Positions 45,977 through 56,986 of a stretch of DNA of 64,000 nt are shown here, piece by piece (position 1 is the first letter of the stretch; every line of letters begins with the position of its first letter). The DNA is from Orobanche coerulescens (lineage: Eukaryota > Streptophyta > Magnoliopsida > Lamiales > Orobanchaceae). The notes below the pieces were generated by a model. It had not been told where the DNA came from and made no database searches. It was given only the letters and a program-made list of their open reading frames with translations. A program made the translations under genes and the position numbers. The DNA lies in NCBI GenBank assembly GCA_033398695.1, contig CM065815.1, positions 104,436,501 through 104,500,500 on the forward strand, read 5' to 3'.

Positions 45977-46955
45977 AACACACCCTCCTTCATTTTCCCC
46001 GACCTAAAATATGAAGTGAAGCATTCTTGAAGCACTTCCATAGCCTTATACTTGATTCTTGGCCTCTCATACACTTGAATTAACATAGAGGAGGTGATTT
46101 CGTAAGCTCCGGTGAAGATTATTCAAGTCGTTTGATCCATTCTTCGTTTCTACCCGTGGCTCTTATTGATTGTGATCCATCTTCATTGTTCTTCATCTAT
46201 TAAGGTAAGTCTATCCATACTAGAAGTAATCTACTCAATGTTGTTGATTATACTTGTTAGATTATGGGCACTTGAGTAGATTTTACTAACTCTCGAAGAT
46301 AATCTAATCAAACGAACTTGTAGTAATCGGGACTATCATTGTTCATATATTTAGTTTTCGTGCAACTCATTGTAACAATCACATTCGAAATTTCCATCTT
46401 AGTTGATATTGAAATTTTAAAACTTGACGAACCAATTGTAGGAGATTTTCGTAGGAATTTGTCACCGTTTGATAAACTAGTCATAACCCACTATTGTCAT
46501 ATAATTATCAACGTTAAAATAACAATGGGAATAAATCCGATGGTATTATTGTCATTAAGAATCAACACCGAGATCATTACGTAGATGGTAACCCACCGGT
46601 TAAAGTAATCGGAGTTAAAAATTTGATTAGAAGTATGGGATTCGACTATGCTATGGTTGTTTGTTGCTAGCCGAACGATGATTGGGATAATCTTGTCGAG
46701 CAAATCATTATAGCTAAATGTTAATCATAGAGTTGAACGGCATAGTAGTACGTATCATTTGTGAATTTAGGAACACGATATTAGTTTAGGCGGAATCAGA
46801 ATAAGTTGAGAATTCGGTTAGGAGGGGGAAGGGAAAACAAGTTTTATTCTTCTTTATCCATGCAAAGTATTAATCAAGGAGTACGTGACTAAGTTAAGCT
46901 CGATCGGGCATGGAGATCCCCAGTTATCATAAGGCACCTACCGTCGGATCAAAGG

Positions 46956-48983
46956 TGTAACACCCCCAAGACATTCAGGGCATATTACAGTGCCGTGGAC
47001 CCCACACTGTGGAATCCACCAGGCTAACATACCAAACAAGACATTCGACAACGACAACAATGATCAATAATACGACAATTCAAATAAGATTACAATCCGA
47101 CAATAAAATCCAACATTAATCCATTTCCCAAACAGGAACACAACATTAACAATTTTGTAAAAGAAGTACTCGAGTACTTAAACCAGTTTTTATAAAACAA
47201 AATCCCCAAAACAAGATATCAAATATTCGACATATAGAACATCAATAATCAACTTCTGGACAGTATCATGCTCACCCATCATCCTCATACGGCTCTAGTG
47301 CTCGATTTTCCCCACGATCAATACCTGAAATACAAAAAGTATTTCCCCCATTTAAGGGGTTAGCGACAACTGCTAGTGCAAGTACAATCCATTTGAACTA
47401 CATTCTAATCAGATGAATATATGAGCCAAAAAGTCATTTTAGAAAACATTTTATATTCCGGAATATTTATGATGTACACACAAAACACATTATCTCCAAC
47501 AAATCATAATTCAAAGTTAACCGTTGGCACGAGACTCACGGCCACCGTACCCCGCAGAGCCCCGTCGGACATCCCTGGGTGGCTAACCACAGTTCGTGAT
47601 ACGCACACACACGGCAATACGTATCCCTAGAGGCCCCGTCGGACCCTCCCTAGGTGAACATACACATATCTCCCCACAACAACCACATATAGCCATAATT
47701 CAAATACTAGAACATGTAAACAAATGTAAAGTACTTGCCTTTGAGACATTCTTGAAGAAACGGAGATGAAACACGACTACGAACGGTCGGTGGAAAGCGG
47801 CGGTTCCTAAACGAAGGATCAATACGATTCAGTCCCAACGGACAACAATATTCTCTTGGAATACACCACTAATCCCGGTTACAATATACGACAATAGACG
47901 GTCAATTGATACGGGCGAGGGTTTACGCAAAATCTCCCCGTATCGATAATTCACGGATTAAAATCAAGGAATTTGGATTTGGAATCATTCAACAATCACA
48001 AACGGTGAAGAATATCATAACATACTGGAATAATTCGGTTCCAATTAGCAAAACCCGGAAAAACCCCCAAATTTGACGAGTTAGGGTTCTAGACGAAAAT
48101 ACCTTGATTTCGGATGATGGATGACGATTATGCTGATGATAATATGTTGGCACGACTCTACGGTGATGGAATGTGAATAGAACGCCGATCAGGACTGATG
48201 GAAATCGCCTCTGAGGTCGCACGTCGAAGAAACGAAGGAAAAAGAATGAAACTGCTCAAATCGCGCATTGGGCTTATATAATTGTGAAGTTAGTGCACGC
48301 TAATCGTCATATATAGCGTGCGCTAACGGGTCGTGATAGTCCGGTGGCTATTGCCACCATTCGTTAGCGTACGCTAACAAAGGGGGTTAGCGACGCTAAC
48401 GCTTATCGGTAGCGCACGCAAGGGAACAGGGGTAGCGTGCGCTACCTACATGCCAGTCAAAGATCGGCGATGTCACACCAGCAGAAGGCTGGTCGAGGGT
48501 CTAAAACACGAAACGCATTTACGAGACCAGAATCCGGGAACATAGACGCGAAGCATACAAGGCAGCGGAGCTAAGCGCTGAAAGAAAATACAATTCCGAC
48601 CACCGGAGGGTCCGTTATGCGACAACGAAACTAAGATTCCCTAAACTATTAGGAAATTACAAAAATGGCCCAAGTGCCCGAAAATCACGAAACGACGTCG
48701 GATTTACAAACCGAAAGTCTCCACATGACCAACTCAACCATACGAACTTGTACAAACCAAGAAACAACGAAAACGAACGAGTTTTACAAGAGACGAATGT
48801 TCATACGGCAAAACATGTCATAAAATGAAATTACGTGAAAACACCATCAACACTCGTCCAGATGGAAAAACTCCAAGAACAAAATAGATTCAAAATGTCG
48901 AAACGGTTACAGCGAGTCGATAAAAATAAACATACACCAAAAATGGAAACTGCTAAAAATAGAAAAAAATTACGGATATTACA
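46956..48983 (-). repeat. 3' LTR of element D
   Basis: It runs TGTAACACCCCC..ATATTACA in plus-strand reading and is paired with 53858-55881. On the minus strand it contains a palindrome array at 48445-48288 followed by a TATA box (48273-48280) and a twin hairpin at 47327-47359. Confidence 0.9.
48288..48445. repeat. TAGCGCACGCTA-type array in D 3' LTR
   Basis: Six boxes related to TTAGCGCACGCTAA and its complement TTAGCGTGCGCTAA, with a GGTGGC..GCCACC hairpin between two of them. It matches 55192-55346 apart from many small indels. Confidence 0.85.
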
Positions 48984-49020
48984 TTCTCCCCCTCTAAAAT
49001 AAAGTTTCGTCCCGAAACTT
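48984..49020 (-). promoter_or_regulatory. PPT and preceding palindrome of element D
   Basis: On the minus strand AAGTTTCGGGACGAAACTT (49020-49002) is followed by TTTATTTTAGAGGGGGAGAA, the polypurine tract that primes plus-strand DNA, directly before the LTR. Element I has the same arrangement. Confidence 0.85.
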
Positions 49021-49903
49021 AAGAATCAAAAAGCTCGGGGTATCTCGAACGCATATCCTCCTCTAGCTCCCACGTCGCTTCTTCTACTCCGTGCCTCGAC
49101 CATCGCACCTTAACCAAAGGAATGGTTTTGTGCCTTAACTGTTTGTCACGACGCTCCAAAATTCTGACGGGCCTCTCTTCAAACATAATATCCTTCTCGA
49201 TCTCCACGTCCCCAAAGTCAATAATGTGGGACGGGTCCGGAACATACTTCCTCAACTGAGAAACGTGAAATACGCTATGAACATGACTCAAAGACGGAGG
49301 TAAAGCTAAACGGTATGCCAACTCACCGACTCTCTCCAATATCTCGAAGGGCCCAATATACCTCGGACTGAGCTTCCCCTTTTTCCCAAAACGGAAAACT
49401 CCCTTCGTCGGAGACACTCTCAACAGAACATGATCTCCCACCTCAAACTCCAAAGGTCTACGCCTAACATCCGCGTAAGACTTTTGTCGACTCTGAGCAG
49501 CCAACATCCTCTTTCTAATCAATTCGACTTTCTCCCTCGTCTCCAACACAAGGTCCGGCTCGGTGCCAACCAAATCGGACGGCTCATCCCAACATATCGG
49601 TGATCGGCAATGTCGGCCATAAAGTGCCTCATACGGTGCCATCTTAATCGACGCGTGCCAGCTATTATTATAAGCAAACTCAATTAAGGCCAAATGCTCC
49701 TCCCAATTACTACTCGATCCTAACGCACACGCGCGCAACAAATCCTCGAGCGTCCGAATGGTAGTGCGTCGGATCGCCATCGATCCGGGGATGGAACGAA
49801 TAGCACAAACTAAGCTGAGTCCCCAATGCCTTAAGAACTTCATGCCAATTATGCGATACAAATCGGCCATCTCTGTCTGAAATAATGGTCCTCGGCGTAC
49901 CAT
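49019..49903 (-). CDS. pol: Integrase C-terminal part with chromodomain (D)
   Basis: It encodes [21 protein letters not shown] and the [19 protein letters not shown] integrase C-terminal fold, then [12 protein letters not shown] and a chromodomain ([21 protein letters not shown]) ending near 49022. Chromodomains direct chromovirus insertion to marked chromatin. The junction with the upstream core frame near 49750-49800 is shifted, and the catalytic Glu region (normally Q.ER) is not recognisable there. Without that shift this would be one polyprotein with the next entry. Confidence 0.88.
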   Translation of the reverse strand: MVRRGPLFQTEMADLYRIIGMKFLRHWGLSLVCAIRSIPGSMAIRRTTIRTLEDLLRACALGSSSNWEEHLALIEFAYNNSWHASIKMAPYEALYGRHCRSPICWDEPSDLVGTEPDLVLETREKVELIRKRMLAAQSRQKSYADVRRRPLEFEVGDHVLLRVSPTKGVFRFGKKGKLSPRYIGPFEILERVGELAYRLALPPSLSHVHSVFHVSQLRKYVPDPSHIIDFGDVEIEKDIMFEERPVRILERRDKQLRHKTIPLVKVRWSRHGVEEATWELEEDMRSRYPELFDS

Positions 49904-51227
49904 GAAGCCTCACTATCTGAGTGATAAAAATACGAGCCAACTTTTTCGAACCCCAAGTATCCTTGATGCCCAGAAAATGTGCCGACTTAGTCAGTCGGTC
50001 TACAATTACCCATACCATATTCATACCAGTCTTCGTCCTCGGTAAACTCGTGACAAAATCCATAGAGATGTCCTCCCACTTCCATTCCGGGACGGGAAGC
50101 GGTTTCAATAATCCGGCTGGCCGCTGATGCTCAATCTTGACTTGCTGACAAGTCAAACACTTAGCTACAAACTGAACTACCTCCTTCTTCATATCGCTCC
50201 ACCAGAAATTCTTCCTCAGATCTTTATACATCTTACTCGAGCCCGGATGGACTGAGTATGGTGACGCATGAGCCTCTCGCATAATGCTCTGTCTCAGTTC
50301 CGAGTCGTTCGGAACACACAACCGACCTCGGAATCTCAACACGCCGTCCTCATGAATAACGAATCCCGGGGCTTTCCCCTTTCCTACACTCTCTCGAAGC
50401 TGAATAAACATCGGATCCTCTAACTGTCCCGACTTAATGTCCTCGACCAGAGATGAAGAAATCTCAAGAGTACGCAACTGCCCGGAACTCTCTGGCAGTA
50501 CAATCTCAATGCTCAACCTCATAAACTCTCGCTGAAGTCCCGACTGGGCCGTGAGTAACTCAAGCGCCCGAAGCGATACCGATTTCCGGCTCAAGGCATC
50601 TGCTACCACATTAGCCTTGCCCGGATGATAGAGGATCTCAAGATCGTAATCCTTAATCAGTTCCAACCATCTCCTCTGTCTCATATTAAGCTCATTCTGC
50701 GTGAAGATGTACTTCAGGCTCTTGTGATCGGTGAAAATCTGACACGACGAGCCATACAAGTAATGACGCCAGATTTCCAACGCAAACACAACTGCGGCCA
50801 ACTCAAGATCGTGCGTAGGGTAATTCAATTCATACGGTTTCAACTGACGGGAAGCATAGGCAATCGTCCTCCCGTGCTGCATAAGTACGCATCCGAGCCC
50901 TTGGCCCGAAGCATCACTATAAACGGAGAAACCATCATTACCACTCGGTAAAGCCAACACGGGAGCGGTCGTCAACCGCTTCTTCAACTCCTCAAAACTA
51001 TTCTGCCTCTCATCGGTCCACACAAACTTCTCCGACTTCTGTAACAAATTAGACAGAGGTCCAGCGAGCTTAGAGAACCCCTCGACGAATCTGCGGTAAT
51101 ACCCGGCTAATCCCAAAAAACTGCGGACCTCCTTCACGTTCTTGGGCGGCGCCCAACCCAACACTGCCTCTACCTTATGTGGGTCCACACGAACACGCTC
51201 GGCCGAGATCACATGACCGAGAAACAT
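49710..51227 (-). CDS. pol: RT thumb, RNase H and integrase core (D)
   Basis: Open over 505 codons. It starts at the RT thumb ([10 protein letters not shown]), then RNase H ([19 protein letters not shown] and [10 protein letters not shown]), the H2C2 domain ([23 protein letters not shown]) and the integrase core with the first Asp in MDFVTSLPR and the second in ISDRDGRF. The first codon lies within the gene, so this is a reading segment of the polyprotein. It breaks near 49800 before the catalytic Glu. Confidence 0.88.
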   Translation of the reverse strand: MFLGHVISAERVRVDPHKVEAVLGWAPPKNVKEVRSFLGLAGYYRRFVEGFSKLAGPLSNLLQKSEKFVWTDERQNSFEELKKRLTTAPVLALPSGNDGFSVYSDASGQGLGCVLMQHGRTIAYASRQLKPYELNYPTHDLELAAVVFALEIWRHYLYGSSCQIFTDHKSLKYIFTQNELNMRQRRWLELIKDYDLEILYHPGKANVVADALSRKSVSLRALELLTAQSGLQREFMRLSIEIVLPESSGQLRTLEISSSLVEDIKSGQLEDPMFIQLRESVGKGKAPGFVIHEDGVLRFRGRLCVPNDSELRQSIMREAHASPYSVHPGSSKMYKDLRKNFWWSDMKKEVVQFVAKCLTCQQVKIEHQRPAGLLKPLPVPEWKWEDISMDFVTSLPRTKTGMNMVWVIVDRLTKSAHFLGIKDTWGSKKLARIFITQIVRLHGTPRTIISDRDGRFVSHNWHEVLKALGTQLSLCYSFHPRIDGDPTHYHSDARGFVARVCVRIE

Positions 51228-52359
51228 AACCTCCCGTAACCAAAACTCGCACTTTGAGAACTTCGCAAAAGATCCGAGTTCTCAAAATATCTAACACAAT
51301 ATGCAAATGACGGACGTGCTCCTCCTCGCTCCTCGAGTAAATCGGGATGTCGTCGATAAAAGCGACTACACACTTATCGAGGTACTCGATAAAGACTTTG
51401 TTCATAAGTCGCATGAACACGGGTAGTGCGTTAGTTAGCCCAAAGGCATAACCACAAACTCGTAGTGACCGTATCTCGTCCGAAAGGCCGTCTTGAATAT
51501 CGGTATCCTTCACTCGGGTGATAATACCCGATCTCAAATCAATCTTGAAAATACGATTGCCTTGCAACTGATCAAACAAATCATCAATCCTCGGGAGCGG
51601 ATACTTGTTTTTGATGGTCACTTTGTTTAACTCTCGGTAGTCGATACACAAACGAAGTGACCCATCCTTCTTCTTTACGAATAGGACCGGTGCGCCCCAA
51701 GGCGAAGCGCTCGTTCGAATATATCCCATGTCTAGCAACTCTCCCAACTGTTTCTTCAACTCAAGCATCTCGGCAGGCGCCATCCGGTATGGCGTCTTAG
51801 AGATAGGTGCTGCACCCGGCTCTAAATCGACGGTAAATTCAACCTCTCGGTCCGGTGGCAAACCCGGCAACTCATCTGGAAAAACGTCAGGATACTCACA
51901 TACTACCGGAATAGACGAGAGCTCGACTCCCCCTTCTTCCGATCTCAAAGCGTAACACCAATAACCCGTGCAACCTCCTCGAAGAAGTCTCACCGCCTTT
52001 AAGGCGCTGATCAGTAATCTCTGGCTACTCCGCTTACGCCCCACAAAGGAATGCTCGGTACCGTCAGAGGCCAACATCGAAACCGTCCTCATTCTATAAT
52101 TCATGATCGCCCCATGACGGTCCAGCCAATCCTCACCCAGAATCAAATCCTCATCTCTAATATCTACCGCAATCAGATTAGAAGGCCAAACCCTCCCTGC
52201 GATACTCACTGGAAAATCTCTAACCTCACGATCCCCCACGATGCTATCCCCACTAGGAAGTTTAACAACAAAAGGCTCACAAGCAACAAGGCAATCAACA
52301 TGCAGGCGACGCACACAATCCATAGATATAAAAGAATGCGTAGCACCAGAATCGAACAA
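51175..52359 (-). pseudogene. pol: Protease and reverse transcriptase (D)
   Basis: The protease motif FDSGATHSF (D-S-G instead of D-T-G) opens the segment, followed by [12 protein letters not shown]. The RT has [23 protein letters not shown] and FGLTN, and FIDD near 51355. Between about 51440 and 51540 the protein sequence departs from the family and then returns, as two or more compensating small indels would cause. The 3' end also shifts out of frame near 51290. Confidence 0.83.
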
Positions 52360-52499
52360 TACGGAAACAGGATGATCAAGGATGTGGACGGTACTGTGGC
52401 CACCGTCGCGTCGGGATCTCTGCTCGTCTCATCTCGTACACACGGGGCGGAATGAGACCCGCACTAGAAGCTCCCCCTCTAGAAGGTGACCACGACCTC

Positions 52500-53763
52500 G
52501 ACCTCTACCAAAACTCTGCCGGTGAGAGCGTCAGTGTCGATTCACACTCGGCTCTCCGCGGTGGGCTGATATCCGAGTAATCGGGCCCGAGCCGCATCCG
52601 TACAAAACTTAGCACGATGACCCATACGACCACAAGCAAGACACCGAATCGGAGGCCTATCACACTCACTCATCATGTGGCCGGACAGCGGTTGAAGCAT
52701 GTAGGACCACGAACGGAACCAGCGAGCGGACCTAGAACCGTTTCCTCGACCAGCGATGGCGGCCCGACTCGAAGACTCGCGAACAGTGAGTCTTCGGATA
52801 TCCTCTGACTTGCCTCCCGTGGCCGGTGGTTTTCTGTTTCTTTCCTTCGGTTGCCGTCTCTGCCATGAAAAAACGACATCTCATAAGCCATCGCTTTATT
52901 CTGATATTCTTTCAAAGTCGTGCACCCCAGACCCGACATGTAGTGGCGCACTCTCGGTTTCATCCGCATGTCAAAGTGGCGGATCTTATCGAGCTCATCG
53001 CGGACTTGGTTTCTTACATAATGTAGCTGTGATTGTAGTCTTTGATGGCTTGAGATATAGGTACATCTTGGGGCTTAGCCTCAAAGAAGGCTCGGATCCT
53101 CCCTCTTTCACCGGCCACGATGCACTCGTCTTCCATCGAGATCCGGAACTCGCCCACGTAGCCGCCCGGTCACGCGGTTTCACCGCTTGCCACCACGTCA
53201 TTTGCCTCCTTGGCGAGGAAATCTTGAGCAATGGGTACTTTCCTCTCCTCGGGGCAATTAGCGCCTCAAACACTTTCTCCATCTCGAGCCCAAATCTCCC
53301 AACCGGAAGGGTGGAAGCACCATCAAGCTGCGGAGGACGCATACGAATCACGTCTGAAGTAGCTTATCATTCTTTGGACCAGTGGCGGAACCGGGTTGGC
53401 ATTAGCATGGCCGACCAGAACGGCTGAGTCGGTAGCGTCATCTGGTTCGCTACTGTTGTAAAATGTTGGCCACTCCAACATTCTCATGAGCATTACGGAG
53501 CTAGCGGTGGTCTGTGACCTCCGGAACTAGGGGAACACTGTTCGACAAGGAAGGCATCGCGAATCGGTTCAGTGATCGGACATGGCCGCCCCACCGCGCC
53601 ACGTCCCCTACCGCGTCCGCGTCCTCTACAGCGGAATCGAAGAAGCAACGGGTAAGTACAATTCAAACGCAAAACGCAAAAGATACTAAGACAGGAATAG
53701 AACAGAACGGTGAAACGAGTCAAGTTAGGAAAACTTACGAGCACCGGCGTACTGAGATGATGG
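52500..53763 (-). pseudogene. gag: Gag of element D, heavily frameshifted
   Basis: Recognisable pieces occur in several frames: an RGRGRGRGRG start near 53620, MIRMRPPQLDGAST and KVFEALI near 53270, WWQAVKPRDRAATW, MRMKPRVRHYMSGLGCTTLKEYQNKAMAYEM near 52950, then CPATGHMMSEC and CGRMGHRAKFC zinc knuckles near 52690-52600. The indel load is far higher than in the adjoining pol. This may be decay or consensus error. Confidence 0.7.
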
Positions 53764-53841
53764 CATAACAGTGATACTGTCCCAAAAACGACACTTAACT
53801 AGACCCAAATGACCCACAGCCTAGGTATCCATAAACCTAAG

Positions 53842-53853
53842 CTCTGATACCAT
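53842..53853 (-). promoter_or_regulatory. Primer-binding site of element D
   Basis: TGGTATCAGAGC on the minus strand just after the 5' LTR, identical to A's site. The following leader (TTAGGTTTATGGATACCTAG) is also shared with A. Confidence 0.9.
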
Positions 53854-55174
53854 ATTCTGTAATACCCCCAAGACATTCAGGGCATATTACAGCGCCGTGG
53901 ACCCCACACTGTGGAATCCACCAGGCTAACATACCAAACAAGACATTCGACAACGACAACAATGATCAATAATACGACAATTCAAATAAGATTACAATCC
54001 GACAATAAAATCCAACATTAATCCATTTCCCAAACAGGAACACAACATTAACAATTTTGTAAAAGAAGTACTCGAGTACTTAAACCAGTTTTTATAAAAC
54101 AAAATCCCCAAAACAAGATATCAAATATTCGACATATAGAACATCAATAATCAACTTCTGGACAGTATCATGCTCGCCCATCATCCTCATACGGTTCTAG
54201 TGCTCGCTTGTCCCCACAATCAATACCTGAAATACAAAAAGTATTTCCCCCATTTAAGGGGTTAGCGACAACTGCTAGTGCAAGTACAATCCATTTGAAC
54301 TACATTCTAATCAGATGAATATATGCGCCAAAAAGTCATTTTAGAAAACATTTTATATTCCGGAATATTTATGATGTACACACAAAACACATTATCTCCA
54401 ACAAATCATAATTCAAAGTTAACCGTTGGCACGAGACTCACGGCCACCGTACCCCGCAGAGCCCCGTCGGACATCCCTGGGTGGCTAACCATAGTTCGTG
54501 ATACGCACACACACGGCAATACGTATCCTTAGAGGCCCCGTCGGACCGTCCCTAGGTGAACATACACATATCTCCCCACAACAACCACATATAGCCATAA
54601 TTCAAATACTAGAACATGCAAACAAATGTAAAGTACTTGCCTTTGAGACATTCTTGAAGAAACGGAGATGAAACACGACTACGAACGGTCCGGGTGGAAA
54701 ACGACGGTTCCTAAATGAAGGATCAATACAGTTCAGTCCCAACGGACAACAATATTCTACTGGAATACACCCATAACCCCGGTTACAATATACGACAATA
54801 GACGGTCAATTGATACGGGCGAGGGTTTACGCAAAATCTCCCCGTATCGATAATTCACGGATTAAAATCAAGGAATTTGGATTTGGAATCATTCAACAAT
54901 CACAAACGGTGAAGAATATCATAACATACTGGAATAATTCGGTTCCAATTAGCAAAACCCGGAAAAACCCCCAAATTTGACGAGTTAGGGTTCTAGACGA
55001 AAATACCTTGATTTCGGATGATGGATGACGATTATGCTGATGATAATATGTTGGCACGACTCTACGGTGATGGAATGTGAATAGAACGCCGATCGGGTGA
55101 TGGAAATCGCCTCTCGAGGTCGCACGTCAAGAAACGAAGGAAAAAGAATGAAGCTACGCTCAAAGCGCATTGGG

Positions 55175-55183
55175 CTTATATAG
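55175..55183 (-). promoter_or_regulatory. TATA box of element D
   Basis: CTATATAAG on the minus strand, directly following the palindrome array. This is the probable promoter of genomic RNA. Confidence 0.6.
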
Positions 55184-55191
55184 TGTGAAGT

Positions 55192-55346
55192 TAGCGCACG
55201 CTAAGCTGTCATATATAGCGTGCGCTAACGGGTCGTGATAGTCCGTGGCTCGCCACCATTCGTTAGCGTCACGCTAACAAAGGGGTTAGCGTCGCTAGCT
55301 TGCTTATCGGTAGCGCACGCAGGAGAACAGGGTAGCGTGCGCTACC
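55192..55346. repeat. TAGCGCACGCTA-type array in D 5' LTR
   Basis: The counterpart of 48288-48445. On the minus strand it ends about 10 bp before the TATA box. Confidence 0.85.
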
Positions 55347-55881
55347 TACATGCAGCCAAGATCGCCGCTGCGATGTCACACCAGATGAAGCTGCGTCGAG
55401 GTCTAAAACACGAAACGTCGACGAGACCGAGAATCCGGGAACATAGGCGAAGCATACAAGGCAGCCAGAGCTAAGCGCTGAAAGAAAATACAATTCCGAC
55501 CATGAGGGTCCGTTATGCGACAACGAAACTAAGATTCCCTAAACTATTAGGAAATTACAAAAATGGCCCAAGTGCCCGAAAATCACGAAACGACGTCGGA
55601 TTTACAAACCGAAAGTCTCCACATGACCAACTCAACCATACGAACTTGTACAAACCAAGAAACAACGAAAAGGAACGAGTTTTACAAGAGTCGAACGTTC
55701 ATACGGCAAAACATGTCATAAAATGAAATTACGTGAAAACACCATCAACACTCGTCCAGATGGAAAAACTCCAAGAACAAAATAGATTCAAAATATCGAA
55801 ACGGTTACAGCGAGTCGTTAAAAATAAACATACACCAAAAATGGAAACTGCTAAAAATAGAAAAAAATTACGGATATTACA

Positions 55882-56588
55882 AAAGGCAAGTGAAATCTTG
55901 CTCGAGAAATGCTAATATTATTGAAATATTCATATTAATGAATGTGCCATTGTTGATGAATGCCGATGGTTGTTTTTCTCTAAAATGTGTTATAAATGGT
56001 CCGATGTGTTGGGGATAAAACCTGTATGGTACCCGTATGGAAATGTGTTAGGGGATAAGACCCGGATTGGGCACCTATGTTCTGGGGTATTCCCGTGTGG
56101 ATACTTTCGTGACCCTTGGTTGCGATCTTGGGGTTTATGTGATAAAAAGAGAAAGACAACGTTGGTCGTGTGGTGAAATATTTTCTGATGGTTATGTGGC
56201 ACTGTGTCTGGTAGAATTTGTGTATATCGTTGCTAATAATCGTTATTGGTAAGCATTCTCTGACCTTGGTTACCTGGCATGAATTGTTGTGCCAGGTAGA
56301 TTTGTTGATCATGTACAGGACATTCCTGAGGGGTCCGGTCAGACGTGAACGGTGTTGGAATAAATTCTTGCCGCTGCTTAAATTAAATTTGGTCTTAAAA
56401 TTTCCGTTATCTAATAATCGAACTTTGAATTATGTTTCTTCTTAAAACCTTTCGGCTCATGATATGTAAGTGTGAACTTATTGTTTTATTGCAATTTATT
56501 TAAAATATCTATTTTCTAAACTAGCCTTGTGGGTCCCACACAGGATTCACGGCACTGTAATACCTTGGGAGATTTTGGGGGTGTTACA
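55882..56588 (+). repeat. Element E 5' LTR, second part
   Basis: It resumes with the AAAGG duplication and ends GGGGGTGTTACA before a primer site. It contains the conserved GGTCCGGTCAGACG box and GGGTCCCACACAGGATTCACGG, shared in diverged form with A and C. An ACCTGGCA..TGCCAGGT hairpin lies near 56271-56298. Confidence 0.88.
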
Positions 56589-56593
56589 GAAAA

Positions 56594-56606
56594 TGGTATC
56601 AGAGCA
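56594..56606 (+). promoter_or_regulatory. Primer-binding site of element E
   Basis: TGGTATCAGAGCA, complementary to initiator-Met tRNA, six bases after the LTR end. Confidence 0.88.
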
Positions 56607-56783
56607 ACGACTCCTGGTTTAAATAAAATTTCTCCCAATTTTCAAAGTTATTCCAGTCCAACACCCCAAGCGACCGTAACTCCTCGTGGGAATGCAAGTA
56701 AGTGATATGTGTGTTTTCTGTCTGGAAACTACACTAAATTGTAAACTATGTGTAAAATTGGGTTTAGATTAATATTGTCAGTA

Positions 56784-56986
56784 ATGTCACGCCAAGGAGC
56801 TAGGAGGGTGGTGACTGATGCTCAAGGTTCCGCCACCAACCACGATGGGGACAGGAACACTGTCGAGACCCATCCTGCTGGGGACCAGCCACCACCAGTT
56901 AATCTAAATGATCAGGAGGCGGAACGCCAGAATAACAACCCGGGAGGCATGGACCCAACTTTCATTCAAGCCCTTGCCCAAGCTAT
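56784..56986 (+). CDS. gag: Gag of element E, N-terminal part (split by F)
   Basis: The ATG at 56784 (MSRQGARRVV) is chosen because it lies about 190 bp after the primer site, as in related elements. The N-terminus is polar with a PPPVN stretch and reaches MDPTFIQALAQAI, where element F is inserted. The frame is preserved across the insertion when one copy of the 5-bp target duplication is ignored, and gag continues at 63510. Confidence 0.8.

Larger units (their letters stand above)
45310..46955 (+). repeat. Element E 5' LTR, first part
   Basis: It starts TGTAATACC at the break in fragment J and runs to 46955, where element D is inserted; the LTR resumes at 55882. The total LTR length is about 2.35 kb. 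A palindrome array and a TATA box lie in the first 700 bp. Confidence 0.75.
46956..55881 (-). mobile_element. Element D: near-complete Tekay-type chromovirus
   Basis: This minus-strand LTR retrotransposon of 8.9 kb has two LTRs (53858-55881 and 46956-48983), a primer-binding site, gag, pol with a C-terminal chromodomain, and a PPT. It is flanked by a perfect 5-bp target duplication AAAGG (46951-46955 and 55882-55886), so it is one intact insertion event, in the 5' LTR of element E. Pol is mostly open, while gag and part of the RT carry many small indels. Confidence 0.93.
53858..55881 (-). repeat. 5' LTR of element D
   Basis: It runs TGTAATACCCCC..ATATTACA in plus-strand reading. It is almost identical to the 3' LTR outside about 55085-55510, where numerous short indels are clustered. 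The palindrome array lies at 55346-55192 and a TATA box (minus strand, CTATATAAG) at 55175-55183. Confidence 0.92.

Noticed and set aside
47421..47630. Plus-strand open frame repeated at 54323-54532
   Set aside because: It lies inside D's LTRs, so it appears twice only because the LTR does. It is antisense to the element.
50625..50951. Plus-strand open frame of 108 codons
   Set aside because: It is the antisense shadow of element D's RNase H.
52756..53427. Plus-strand open frame of 223 codons
   Set aside because: It runs antisense through element D's gag, whose minus-strand motifs (WWQAVKPRDR, zinc knuckles) are clear. The plus-strand protein has no domain.
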